Origin: Paraburkholderia acidipaludis NBRC 101816
GTDB taxonomy: Bacteria > Pseudomonadota > Gammaproteobacteria > Burkholderiales > Burkholderiaceae
NCBI RefSeq assembly: GCF_000684975.1
Contig: NZ_BAXZ01000037.1
Span: 1-48,476, forward strand
DNA: 48,476 nucleotides
Direction: 5' to 3'
The notes under the pieces were generated by a model that saw nothing but the letters and a program-made list of their open reading frames with translations, did not search any database and was not told where the DNA came from. The position numbers and the translations under genes are program-made. Positions 35,024 to 43,023 of the stretch are shown in pieces (position 1 is the first letter of the stretch; every line of letters begins with the position of its first letter).

Positions 35024-38000
35024 ATGAACAAATCATATAAATCGATCTGGAACGAGGCACTCGGGGCTTGGGTAGCAGCATCGGAACTCGACTCCGGCCG
35101 AGGCAAGCCGAGCAAGTCGCGGGTGCTCCACGCGGCAGTCGGCGCCGCCGTGCTCGCGGCGAGTATCGCATCGACGCCCGGCGCGCACGCGCAGTACTCG
35201 CCATCGGGCAGTAACGGTTCGGCATCGGGTGCGGGATCGATTGCGATCGGCGGCGGCAGCAGCAACGGATCGACCTACACGTCCACCGCGAGCGGCACCG
35301 ACGCTGTTGCGATCGGGGCGGGCGCTGCCGCAACGGCCAATCTCGCGACGGCGATCGGCGCGTTCTCGACCGCATCGCAGGCGTCCGCGCAGGCCATTGG
35401 CTTCAACGCCGTCGCTTCCGGCAGCAGTTCGAGCGCTATCGGTATCACCGCCTACGCGGGGAGCACGGCTGCGACGGCAGTCGGCTACGGAGCCAGCGCT
35501 TCGAACACGTACACCACTTCGGTCGGCACCAAGGCAACCGCGAGCGGCAGTAATTCGGCCGCCATCGGCTATGCGGCAACGTCGTCGGCGAGCAATGCCG
35601 TGGCGATTGGCAATGGTGCCGTCGCGAGCGTGACGGGATCGATCGCGCTGGGATCCGGCGCCACGACGACCGGCACCGCGAACACGGCAACGGGCGGCAC
35701 CGGCACGGTCGGCAGCAGCACCATTGGTGGCACCACGGTTGGCAGCTATGCCGGTACCAGTTCGGCCGCTGGCGTCGTTAGCGTGGGCTCGCCGGGCAAC
35801 GAGCGCCGGATTCAGAACGTCGCGGCAGGCCTCGTTAGCGCGTCCAGCACCGACGCGGTCAACGGCAGCCAGCTTTATTCGGTTGCCAGCACAACCTTGT
35901 CGAGCCTTGGCAGCCTGTCGACGTCGGCATCGACCGGCATCAGCTCGTTGTCGACAGGCTTGAGCACGACCATCAGCACGGTGGGCAGTCTGTCGAGCTC
36001 GGCATCGACGGGCATTAGTTCGTTGTCGACGGGGCTGAGCTCGCTTTCGACTTCGACCTCGACGACGGCCAGCTCGCTTTCAACGGGCCTGAGCACGACC
36101 AGAAGCACGGTGAGTAGCCTGTCGAGCTCGACATCGGCCGGCATTGGCTCGCTGTCCACGGGCCTCGGCTCGCTGTCGACCGGTCTGAGCACGACGAACA
36201 GTTCGGTGGTCAGCCTGTCGACTTCGGCTTCGACGGGAATCGCCTCGCTGTCGACCTCGACGTCGACTGCGATTACCGCGGCAAAGACGCACTATTTCAG
36301 TGTCAACGACAACGGTACGCAGCAAGGCAACTACAACGATGACGGTGCGACCGGCGTCAACGCGCTTGCCGCCGGCACCAATGCGTCGGCATCCGGCAAT
36401 GGCAGCGTGGCGGTTGGCGATGGCGCCGCCGTTGGCGGCAACGGTGCCGTTGCCATGGGCCAGAACGCCAGTGCCAGCGCGACCGGTGCCATGGCACTCG
36501 GCGCGGGCTCGACGGCCAACGTGGCCGGCTCCGTTGCACTCGGATCGGCTGCGGCAACGACCGGAACCGCCAACCCGGCAACTGGCGGCACTGGAATGGT
36601 CAGTAGTACTACTATTAGCGGTACTACATTCGGCACCTATGCCGGAACCAGCTCGGCGGCGGGTGTCGTCAGCGTCGGTACGCCTGGCAATGAGCGCAGG
36701 ATTCAGAACGTAGCAGCCGGCCTCGTTAGCGCGACCAGCACCGATGCGGTCAACGGCAGCCAGCTCTACACCGTCGCCAGCACGACTTTGTCGGGCATCG
36801 CCAGTTTGTCGACATCGGCTTCGACCGGAATCGGCTCGCTGTCGACAGGCGTGTCGTCGCTGTCCACGGGGCTCTCTACAACCAATAGCACGGTGACGTC
36901 CCTGTCCAGTACGGTTTCGTCTGCGTCGGGCGCCATTTCTTCGCTGTCCACTTCGGCGTCGACGACGGCGAGCTCGCTGTCGACGGGTATGAGCTCGTTG
37001 TCCACGTCCACGTCGACGACGGCCAGCTCGCTGTCAACCGGCCTGAGCACGACGAACAGTACGGTAAGTAGCCTATCGACCTCAGTGTCCACGGGCCTCA
37101 GCTCGTTGTCCACGTCCACGTCCACGACGGCAAGTTCGCTCTCAACCGGTCTGAGCACGACGAATAGCGCGGTGAGCAGCTTGTCCACGTCGGCTTCGAC
37201 CGGACTAGGCTCATTGTCGACCGGCCTGAGCACGACCAATAGCAAGGTAAGCAGCCTGTCCACGTCGGCCTCGACCGGCCTCAGCTCGCTCTCGACCGGC
37301 CTGAGCACCACGGGCAGCGCCGTAAGCAGCCTGTCCACCTCAACCTCGACAAGCCTCAGCTCGCTGTCCACGTCCACATCAACAACGGCAAGCTCGCTCT
37401 CAACCGGCCTGAGCACCACCAACGCGAACGTAACCAGCCTGTCGACGTCGGTATCGACCGGCATGACCTCGCTGTCGACGGGCGTGGCCAACTCGGTGCA
37501 ATACGACAATGCGGCGCACACGAGCGTGACACTGGGCGGCGTCGGCTCGACCACCCCCGTGACACTCACCAACGTCGCCGCCGGCGCAAATCCGACCGAT
37601 GCGGTCAACTTCGGACAACTGACCTCACTGTCCACGTCGACGGTTTCCGGCATCGCTTCGCTGTCGACAGGCCTGAGCACGACCAACAGCAATGTCGCCT
37701 CGCTTTCCACGGGACTGACCACCACCAACAGCAACGTCGCCTCCCTGTCGACGAGTCTGAATACGACCAACACCAATGTTGCTTCGCTGTCCACCGGCCT
37801 GAACACGACCGCGAGCAACGTAACCGCACTGTCGACAGGAATCGCCAACGGCACAGTCGGCCTCGTGCAGCAGGTGGGCGGGGCGCCCGGCAACGGCGCG
37901 ATCACGGTCGGCGCCAGCACGGGCGGAACGACGGTCAATTTCGCCGGCACCGACGGCAACCGCCAGTTGACCGGCGTCGCCGCCGGCACCGCGGCAACGG

Positions 38001-38857
38001 ATGCGGTGAACGTCAGCCAGTTGAATGCCGTTGCCTCGGTGGCCGGCAACGCGGTCCAGTACGACAACGCGGCGCACACGAGCGTCACGCTTGGCGGTGT
38101 CGGCGCGGCCACCGAGGTGGCGCTGACCAACGTCGCCGCGGGCGCGGTGACGGCAACCAGCACCGCGGCCATCAACGGCAGCCAGTTGTACGCCCTCGAA
38201 TCGGAGATCGGCGCCATCACTGTTCAGGTATCCGGAGCAACTGGAACGACGGGCTCGGGAAGCTCGACGAGCTCGAAGTACGTGGCGGTGAATTCGACGG
38301 CAGGCGCGGCAAGTGCCACGGGCACCGAGGCGGTGGCGATAGGCGGAGCGTCGAGCGCAAGCGGCAACTACGGCGTCGCAATCGGCTCGGCGGCACAGGC
38401 GGGCGGCGTGAACTCCACGGCGATCGGTGCGAATGCGGTGGTGTCGGCCACGAACTCCGTGGCGATCGGAGCAGGTTCGGTCGCCAGCGAGGCCAATACG
38501 GTTTCGGTCGGCTCGCCGGGCAACGAGAGAACCATCTCGAACGTCGCGCCGGGCGTGAACCCGACCGATGCGGTAAACGTTGCGCAATTGCAAAGCGTTC
38601 AGCAAACTATCAACCAGGTTGCGCAGACCGCCTACTCGGGCGTCGCCATGGCGGGCGCGCTGGCCGCGCTGCCGCAGGTGGAGCAGGGCAAGTCGTTCCA
38701 GCTCGGCGCCGGCGTCGGCAACTACGGGGGATACACCGCGCTGGCCATTGGCGGTAGTGCCCGGATCACCGAGAACACGATCGTGAAGATGGGGGCCAGC
38801 ACCACCAGCGGCGGCAACCATGTACTGGTTAATGCTGGCGTGGGCTACTCGTGGTAA
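35024..38857 (+). CDS. Trimeric autotransporter adhesin (YadA/Hia-like)
   Basis: 1277 residues. The start MNKSYKSIWNEALGAWVAAS is the ESPR extended signal region; the hydrophobic signal ends at AHA, residue 56. The head has YadA SxAIG repeats (about 65-210). Neck motifs of the form NVAAG...TDAVNGSQL occur at least five times, including near 265, 565, 845 and 1180. Between them lie long stalks made of SLSTSxSTxxSSLSTGLSTTNS units, more than half Ser/Thr. The last 90 residues are the YadA anchor (VAQTAYSGVAMAGALAAL through the terminal VGYSW). It is exported as a trimer to the outer membrane for adhesion. The following genes suggest it is glycosylated. Confidence 0.95.
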   Translation: MNKSYKSIWNEALGAWVAASELDSGRGKPSKSRVLHAAVGAAVLAASIASTPGAHAQYSPSGSNGSASGAGSIAIGGGSSNGSTYTSTASGTDAVAIGAGAAATANLATAIGAFSTASQASAQAIGFNAVASGSSSSAIGITAYAGSTAATAVGYGASASNTYTTSVGTKATASGSNSAAIGYAATSSASNAVAIGNGAVASVTGSIALGSGATTTGTANTATGGTGTVGSSTIGGTTVGSYAGTSSAAGVVSVGSPGNERRIQNVAAGLVSASSTDAVNGSQLYSVASTTLSSLGSLSTSASTGISSLSTGLSTTISTVGSLSSSASTGISSLSTGLSSLSTSTSTTASSLSTGLSTTRSTVSSLSSSTSAGIGSLSTGLGSLSTGLSTTNSSVVSLSTSASTGIASLSTSTSTAITAAKTHYFSVNDNGTQQGNYNDDGATGVNALAAGTNASASGNGSVAVGDGAAVGGNGAVAMGQNASASATGAMALGAGSTANVAGSVALGSAAATTGTANPATGGTGMVSSTTISGTTFGTYAGTSSAAGVVSVGTPGNERRIQNVAAGLVSATSTDAVNGSQLYTVASTTLSGIASLSTSASTGIGSLSTGVSSLSTGLSTTNSTVTSLSSTVSSASGAISSLSTSASTTASSLSTGMSSLSTSTSTTASSLSTGLSTTNSTVSSLSTSVSTGLSSLSTSTSTTASSLSTGLSTTNSAVSSLSTSASTGLGSLSTGLSTTNSKVSSLSTSASTGLSSLSTGLSTTGSAVSSLSTSTSTSLSSLSTSTSTTASSLSTGLSTTNANVTSLSTSVSTGMTSLSTGVANSVQYDNAAHTSVTLGGVGSTTPVTLTNVAAGANPTDAVNFGQLTSLSTSTVSGIASLSTGLSTTNSNVASLSTGLTTTNSNVASLSTSLNTTNTNVASLSTGLNTTASNVTALSTGIANGTVGLVQQVGGAPGNGAITVGASTGGTTVNFAGTDGNRQLTGVAAGTAATDAVNVSQLNAVASVAGNAVQYDNAAHTSVTLGGVGAATEVALTNVAAGAVTATSTAAINGSQLYALESEIGAITVQVSGATGTTGSGSSTSSKYVAVNSTAGAASATGTEAVAIGGASSASGNYGVAIGSAAQAGGVNSTAIGANAVVSATNSVAIGAGSVASEANTVSVGSPGNERTISNVAPGVNPTDAVNVAQLQSVQQTINQVAQTAYSGVAMAGALAALPQVEQGKSFQLGAGVGNYGGYTALAIGGSARITENTIVKMGASTTSGGNHVLVNAGVGYSW
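35642..36853 (+). repeat. Duplicated 321-base head-neck-stalk module in the adhesin
   Basis: The segment 35642-35962 is repeated with point differences at 36533-36853, offset by exactly 891 bases (297 codons). Both copies encode ALGS..TTGTAN.ATGGTG, YAGTSSAAGVVSVG.PGNERRIQNV, the neck TDAVNGSQLY and the first stalk unit. An internal duplication is the simplest origin. The differing codons show it is not recent. Confidence 0.85.
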
Positions 38858-38918
38858 CGCGCGCTGCGGCGGCATAGCCGCGATGCGGGTAGCCGTTTGA
38901 TCGACTGGTGAAGAAAGC

Positions 38919-40079
38919 ATGCATATCGGAATTTCTGTCGTGACCCACGAGGGCCAGAATATCTGGGAAAACGGCCTCGGACAGAACATCGTTTTTCTTG
39001 CCGGCCTGTTTCAGCGGCTGCCGTTCGTGGCGTCGGTCGCGCTGATCGACGTTGGCGATCAAGGCGTCATGCCGCCTCAGGTCAACATGAATTCGCTGGA
39101 CCTGCGGATCATGAGGACTGCAGAGGCAACGAACGAAGTCGACGTCATTGTCGAGATGGGCGGCGCGCTCGACATTCAGTGGCTCGACCTGATGCGCGCG
39201 CGCGGGAAGAAGGTGGTGTTCTACTGCTGCGGCCAACCGTTTGCCGGGCTCGCCGAGCCGGCGATATTCGGCAAGCCTACGCATTTTTCGCGTCCCGACC
39301 GCTGCGATGAGATTTGGGTGCTGCCCGAGTATCGGGATTTCGCGAGCTTTCAGCGGGTGCTGCATCGCTGCCCGGTGCACGTGGTTCCATATTTGTGGCA
39401 TCCGCAATTCGTCGAGCAGCGCGCGCGGGAGGTGGAAGCGGTGCTGGGGGTTCCGTATGGCTACCGCCCTCGTACGCCGGGCGAGGCCGGCGTACCTCGC
39501 GGCCTGCGCGTGGCGATCTTCGAACCGAATATTTCCGTTGCGAAAACCTCGAGCATCCCGATGCTGGTCTGCGACGAGGCGTACCGTGCCGATCCGGCCG
39601 CGATAGCGAGGATGCACGTGCTCAACACGTTGCACCTCAAAGATCACGCCACCATGCTCTATTTTGCCAATTCGCTGGATCTGGTTCGTCAGCACAAGGC
39701 GACGTTTCATGGGCGGCACGATATCGTCGGCTTCATGATGCAATACGCCGACGCCGTCGTCTCGCATCAATGGCAGAACGACCAGAACTACAGCTATATG
39801 GATGCGCTGTACGGCGATTACCCTCTGATCCACAATTCCCCGTGGCTAAGGGGTGCGGGCTATTACTACTCCGACTTCGATGCGCGACAGGGCGCGGCGC
39901 AACTGCTGCGCGCGGCGGCGGAGCATGAGAGCGGCCTCGGTGACTACCGTTCGCGTGCGAGGCGAGTGTTCGCCGCCGTCGATCCGTTCGGACAGCACAA
40001 TCTCGACGAGTACGCGTCGCGATTGTTGCAGCTGTGCCGCGACGCGAGATTCACCGGCCATGCCGTGAGCACGTCATGA
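38919..40079 (+). CDS. DUF2827 protein, putative glycosyltransferase (copy 1)
   Basis: 386 residues with no signal peptide or membrane helix, so cytoplasmic. I place it in DUF2827 from memory. Blocks shared with the two paralogues downstream are IWENGLGQN near the N-terminus, IFEPNISVAKTSSIPML (about 205-220) and HQWQNDQNYSYMDALYGDYPLIHNS (about 285-310). The last resembles the donor-sugar region of GT-B glycosyltransferases, so a transferase role is inference. It begins 61 bases after the adhesin and its stop overlaps the next start. Confidence 0.82.
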   Translation: MHIGISVVTHEGQNIWENGLGQNIVFLAGLFQRLPFVASVALIDVGDQGVMPPQVNMNSLDLRIMRTAEATNEVDVIVEMGGALDIQWLDLMRARGKKVVFYCCGQPFAGLAEPAIFGKPTHFSRPDRCDEIWVLPEYRDFASFQRVLHRCPVHVVPYLWHPQFVEQRAREVEAVLGVPYGYRPRTPGEAGVPRGLRVAIFEPNISVAKTSSIPMLVCDEAYRADPAAIARMHVLNTLHLKDHATMLYFANSLDLVRQHKATFHGRHDIVGFMMQYADAVVSHQWQNDQNYSYMDALYGDYPLIHNSPWLRGAGYYYSDFDARQGAAQLLRAAAEHESGLGDYRSRARRVFAAVDPFGQHNLDEYASRLLQLCRDARFTGHAVSTS

Positions 40080-41224
40080 GTGTCGAGCTACATTCGCCGT
40101 CCACGGCGCGCAAGCTACGCGTGGGCGTTTCGATATTCGTGCGCAAGGGCGAGCAGTCCATTTGGGAAAACGGGATCTATCAGAACTGCATTTTCCTGGT
40201 AATGCTGCTCATGCGTTCGCCGCTGGTCGAAACGACTTATCTGGTGGCGGGCGGCGGCGACGGCGAACCCGCCGACGCGAAGCACTTTCTCGCCGATTCG
40301 CCGGTGCCGCTCATCGACATGAACGAGGCCGCGGCGACACTGGACGTCATGATCGAAATGAGCGCCCAGCTTGCGCGCGAGTGGGTCGTGGCGTTTCGCG
40401 AGCGCGGCGGCAAGATCGTGTCGATGCGGGTTGGCAACGACTATGTGATCGATATCGAGCGCATGGTGTTCGACAAGCCGAACGGCCTGCTGATTACGGG
40501 CGCGCCCTATCACGAAGTATGGACGCTGGCGGAATACGAGAAGACCTGTGTGCCGTATTTCCGGAGCACGTTCCGTACGCCGGTGCGCGTGATGCCGCAT
40601 TTGTGGAGCCCGTTCGTGCTGGAGCGCGAAGCCGCAAAGCTGCCGGAGGGCGTTCGCTTCGGCTACCGCCCCGGGCGCAGGCGCTGGCGGGCGGGCATTT
40701 TCGAGCCGAACATCTGCATGGTGAAGACGAGCTTCGTTCCGCTTCTGACCTGCGAGGCCGCGCACCGCGCCAATCCGGACCTGCTCGAACGCGTATGGGC
40801 CTACAACACGTTCCATATGAAGGAACACACGGGTTTCAGCGGTTTTGCCCGCAGCCTCGATATCGTGAAGCATGGCCTGACTTCGTTCGAAGGGCGCTTT
40901 CCGTTCTGCAGGGTCGTGGCGGCCGATGTCGACGTGGTGGTCGCGCATCATTGGGAAAACGCGCAGAACTACGTGTATTACGAGGCGCTGTATGGCGGTT
41001 ATCCGCTCATCCATAATTCGCATCTGCTTGGCGATTGCGGGTACCGCTACGACGGCTTCGATTGCGAGGAAGGCGGTCGCGCCTTGCAGCGGGCCTATGC
41101 GAAACACGATGCCGATCTCGACGCGTACCGGCGAAGCGCACATGCGTTCCTCGCGCAGCTCGATCCTGTGAGCGAGGCCAATGTGCGAATTTATACGGAT
41201 GCCATTGCAGCGCTGTATTCATGA
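40076..41224 (+). CDS. DUF2827 protein, putative glycosyltransferase (copy 2)
   Basis: 382 residues; the ATG overlaps the stop of copy 1 (ATGA). Shared blocks are IWENGIYQN, IFEPNICMVKTSFVPLLTCEAAHR and HHWENAQNYVYYEALYGGYPLIHNSH. The sequence DCGYRYDGFDCEEGGRAL after the last block is typical of the end of a GT-B domain. Cytoplasmic by the absence of a signal. Similar to copy 1 throughout, but far from identical, so the paralogues probably differ in donor or acceptor. Confidence 0.82.
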   Translation: MSVELHSPSTARKLRVGVSIFVRKGEQSIWENGIYQNCIFLVMLLMRSPLVETTYLVAGGGDGEPADAKHFLADSPVPLIDMNEAAATLDVMIEMSAQLAREWVVAFRERGGKIVSMRVGNDYVIDIERMVFDKPNGLLITGAPYHEVWTLAEYEKTCVPYFRSTFRTPVRVMPHLWSPFVLEREAAKLPEGVRFGYRPGRRRWRAGIFEPNICMVKTSFVPLLTCEAAHRANPDLLERVWAYNTFHMKEHTGFSGFARSLDIVKHGLTSFEGRFPFCRVVAADVDVVVAHHWENAQNYVYYEALYGGYPLIHNSHLLGDCGYRYDGFDCEEGGRALQRAYAKHDADLDAYRRSAHAFLAQLDPVSEANVRIYTDAIAALYS

Positions 41225-41796
41225 ATTCATTTCGTATAACGATCCGAATGCTCTACATGCTCGTGCTGGCGGGTGCCTTGCTGCTGAGCGCCGAAGCATT
41301 CGCGCAAGGGGTGCTGGTGCCGCAAGGGCAGGCCGGACCGCGTAATTCGCTGGTCGTTGCGGCGACTTCGGTTGGCGTTCGCAATTGTTTGCCGGCCCTG
41401 ACGGCATTGTCGACGCTCGGTGTCCAGGGAGCCAGCAATAACGACGTGCTGTTCGACTGGGACCGTACTCGTGCGGGGAACAGTACGGTGTTCTCGCTGG
41501 TCGGGCTGGAATTTCCCAACGGCAACGCAGCGATGTCGATAACGGGCGTGCCCGAGGCAGACGGTTCGTGCTCGGTCTCGGCCGAGCGCATTTCGGTCGC
41601 GCCTCTGGGTTGCCAGGTCGTGGCGAAGAAAGAGCTGGCAGGCTATCGGGCGACCAGGCTGTTGCCCCATATGACGGTTTACACGGACGCCAGGGATCCG
41701 GGCTCGTCGGTGTCGCTCATCGATGAGCAGGTGGGCTGCCTCGTGATCCGCCGCTATGTGAAGTTTTCGGCGGGGACTCCGGGGCGAGGCGGTTGA
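41221..41796 (+). CDS. Small secreted protein in the adhesin operon
   Basis: 191 residues; its ATG overlaps the stop of DUF2827 copy 2 (ATGA). The signal peptide covers about 1-29 (MLYMLVLAGALLLSAEAFAQ). The mature protein of about 160 residues has four Cys (NCLPAL, GSCSV, LGCQV, VGCLV), which could make two disulfides in the periplasm. I recognise no domain. Being embedded between transferase genes, it may help adhesin export or assembly, as other unrelated small partners do for trimeric autotransporters (for example SadB, TpgA). That is inference. Confidence 0.75.
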   Translation: MNSFRITIRMLYMLVLAGALLLSAEAFAQGVLVPQGQAGPRNSLVVAATSVGVRNCLPALTALSTLGVQGASNNDVLFDWDRTRAGNSTVFSLVGLEFPNGNAAMSITGVPEADGSCSVSAERISVAPLGCQVVAKKELAGYRATRLLPHMTVYTDARDPGSSVSLIDEQVGCLVIRRYVKFSAGTPGRGG

Positions 41797-41892
41797 GCAA
41801 CGAGCCGGTCTGTCACACCGGGCCCTGATGCCGACTCGCGATCTTCGCGACCGCATTGCAACGAAAATGAACGCCACGGAAATCATTCGACC

Positions 41893-43020
41893 ATGAACGG
41901 GTTGCGGATCGGCATCACGATCGGCCTGCATCACGAGGCTGAAACGCTGTGGAACAACGGCATCAAGCAAAATGCCGTTTTCCTTGCGGAAGCTCTGCGG
42001 AACTGTCCGCAGGTGGCCAGCGCCGTGCTGGTCAATACGACGCAGGTGCCGATTACGCCGGCCTTGCCCTGGGACAGGGCGCGCTATCCTACGCAGTCCT
42101 TTGAAGCGGCCAAGGATGGCATTGACGTATTGATCGAGCTGGGCGGCCAGATCGACGCGGCGCAGACCGAGTATCTCAAGCAGCGCGGCGTGCGGATCGT
42201 GTCCTATTGCTGCGGCTTCGAATATGTTCATGCGATGGAGTCGGTACTGTTCCGCAAACCGATGTGGGGCGAGAATCTGTTCGTCAACCAGCGCTATGAC
42301 GCTATCTGGATCATTCCGCAGGTGGCGAATATCAGCCGCTCCTACTTCGAGGTATTGCGCCGGCAGACGGGGCGGGTCGTGCCGTTTATCTGGAGTCCGC
42401 AGTTTCTCGACGAGCGTGCGAAAGACCTGCCGGATGCCGGAAAATATCGGCCGGGAAAAGGCCCGAAGCGCCTGAGCGTGATGGAGCCGAACATCAATGT
42501 CGTGAAGTTCTGCCTGTATCCGGCGCTCATTGCGGAGCTGGCGTATCGCCGGCGGCCCGACAGCATCGCCATGCTGCAGGTGACGAACGCCGACCAGATC
42601 GCGCGTGACAGCCTCGAGTTCATCACGCTGATGAACCAGCTCGACATCGTGCGCGCGCACAAGGCTGTGTTCCTCGGGCGCCACGAAACGCCGGTCTTTC
42701 TGGCCGAAAATACCGATATCGTCGTTTCGCATCAGCTCGAAAATCCGCTCAACTATTTTTATCTGGAAGTGTGCTGGCAGGGTTACGCGTTGGTGCACAA
42801 CGCGCACCTGTGTTCGGACCTCGGTTACTACTACCGCGATAACGACGCGGAAGAGGGCGCGCGCCGCTTGATCGAAGCCATCGACACGCACGACGCGCAT
42901 GCCTCGTGGTATCGCGAACGCCAACGCACGGAGATCGCCCGTTATCTGCCGGACAACCGGCAACTGGTTGCCACTTATACCGCGCTGCTCGACGATTTGA
43001 GGGCGAGACCGCTCCGTTAG
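41893..43020 (+). CDS. DUF2827 protein, putative glycosyltransferase (copy 3)
   Basis: 375 residues. Shared blocks are LWNNGIKQN, VMEPNINVVKFCLYPALIAELAYR and HQLENPLNYFYLEVCWQGYALVHNAHL. It is the most diverged of the three: Lys-Phe-Cys replaces Lys-Thr-Ser, and the ALYG.YPLIHNS core is changed to VCWQGYALVHNA. It follows a 96-base gap that holds a small TCGCGA hairpin (41836-41850) without a U-tract. It ends 3 bases before the TPR transferase gene. Confidence 0.82.
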   Translation: MNGLRIGITIGLHHEAETLWNNGIKQNAVFLAEALRNCPQVASAVLVNTTQVPITPALPWDRARYPTQSFEAAKDGIDVLIELGGQIDAAQTEYLKQRGVRIVSYCCGFEYVHAMESVLFRKPMWGENLFVNQRYDAIWIIPQVANISRSYFEVLRRQTGRVVPFIWSPQFLDERAKDLPDAGKYRPGKGPKRLSVMEPNINVVKFCLYPALIAELAYRRRPDSIAMLQVTNADQIARDSLEFITLMNQLDIVRAHKAVFLGRHETPVFLAENTDIVVSHQLENPLNYFYLEVCWQGYALVHNAHLCSDLGYYYRDNDAEEGARRLIEAIDTHDAHASWYRERQRTEIARYLPDNRQLVATYTALLDDLRARPLR

Positions 43021-43023
43021 ACA

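Noticed and set aside
35700..38220. Minus-strand frames opposite the adhesin (Val/Glu/Asp-rich repeats)
   Set aside because: They mirror the Ser/Thr codon repeats of the adhesin, with no start signal or recognisable fold.
35024..38857. Adhesin repeats considered as a CRISPR-like or tandem DNA array
   Set aside because: Repeats are in frame, vary by codon and follow the protein stalk units; there are no fixed-length spacers.
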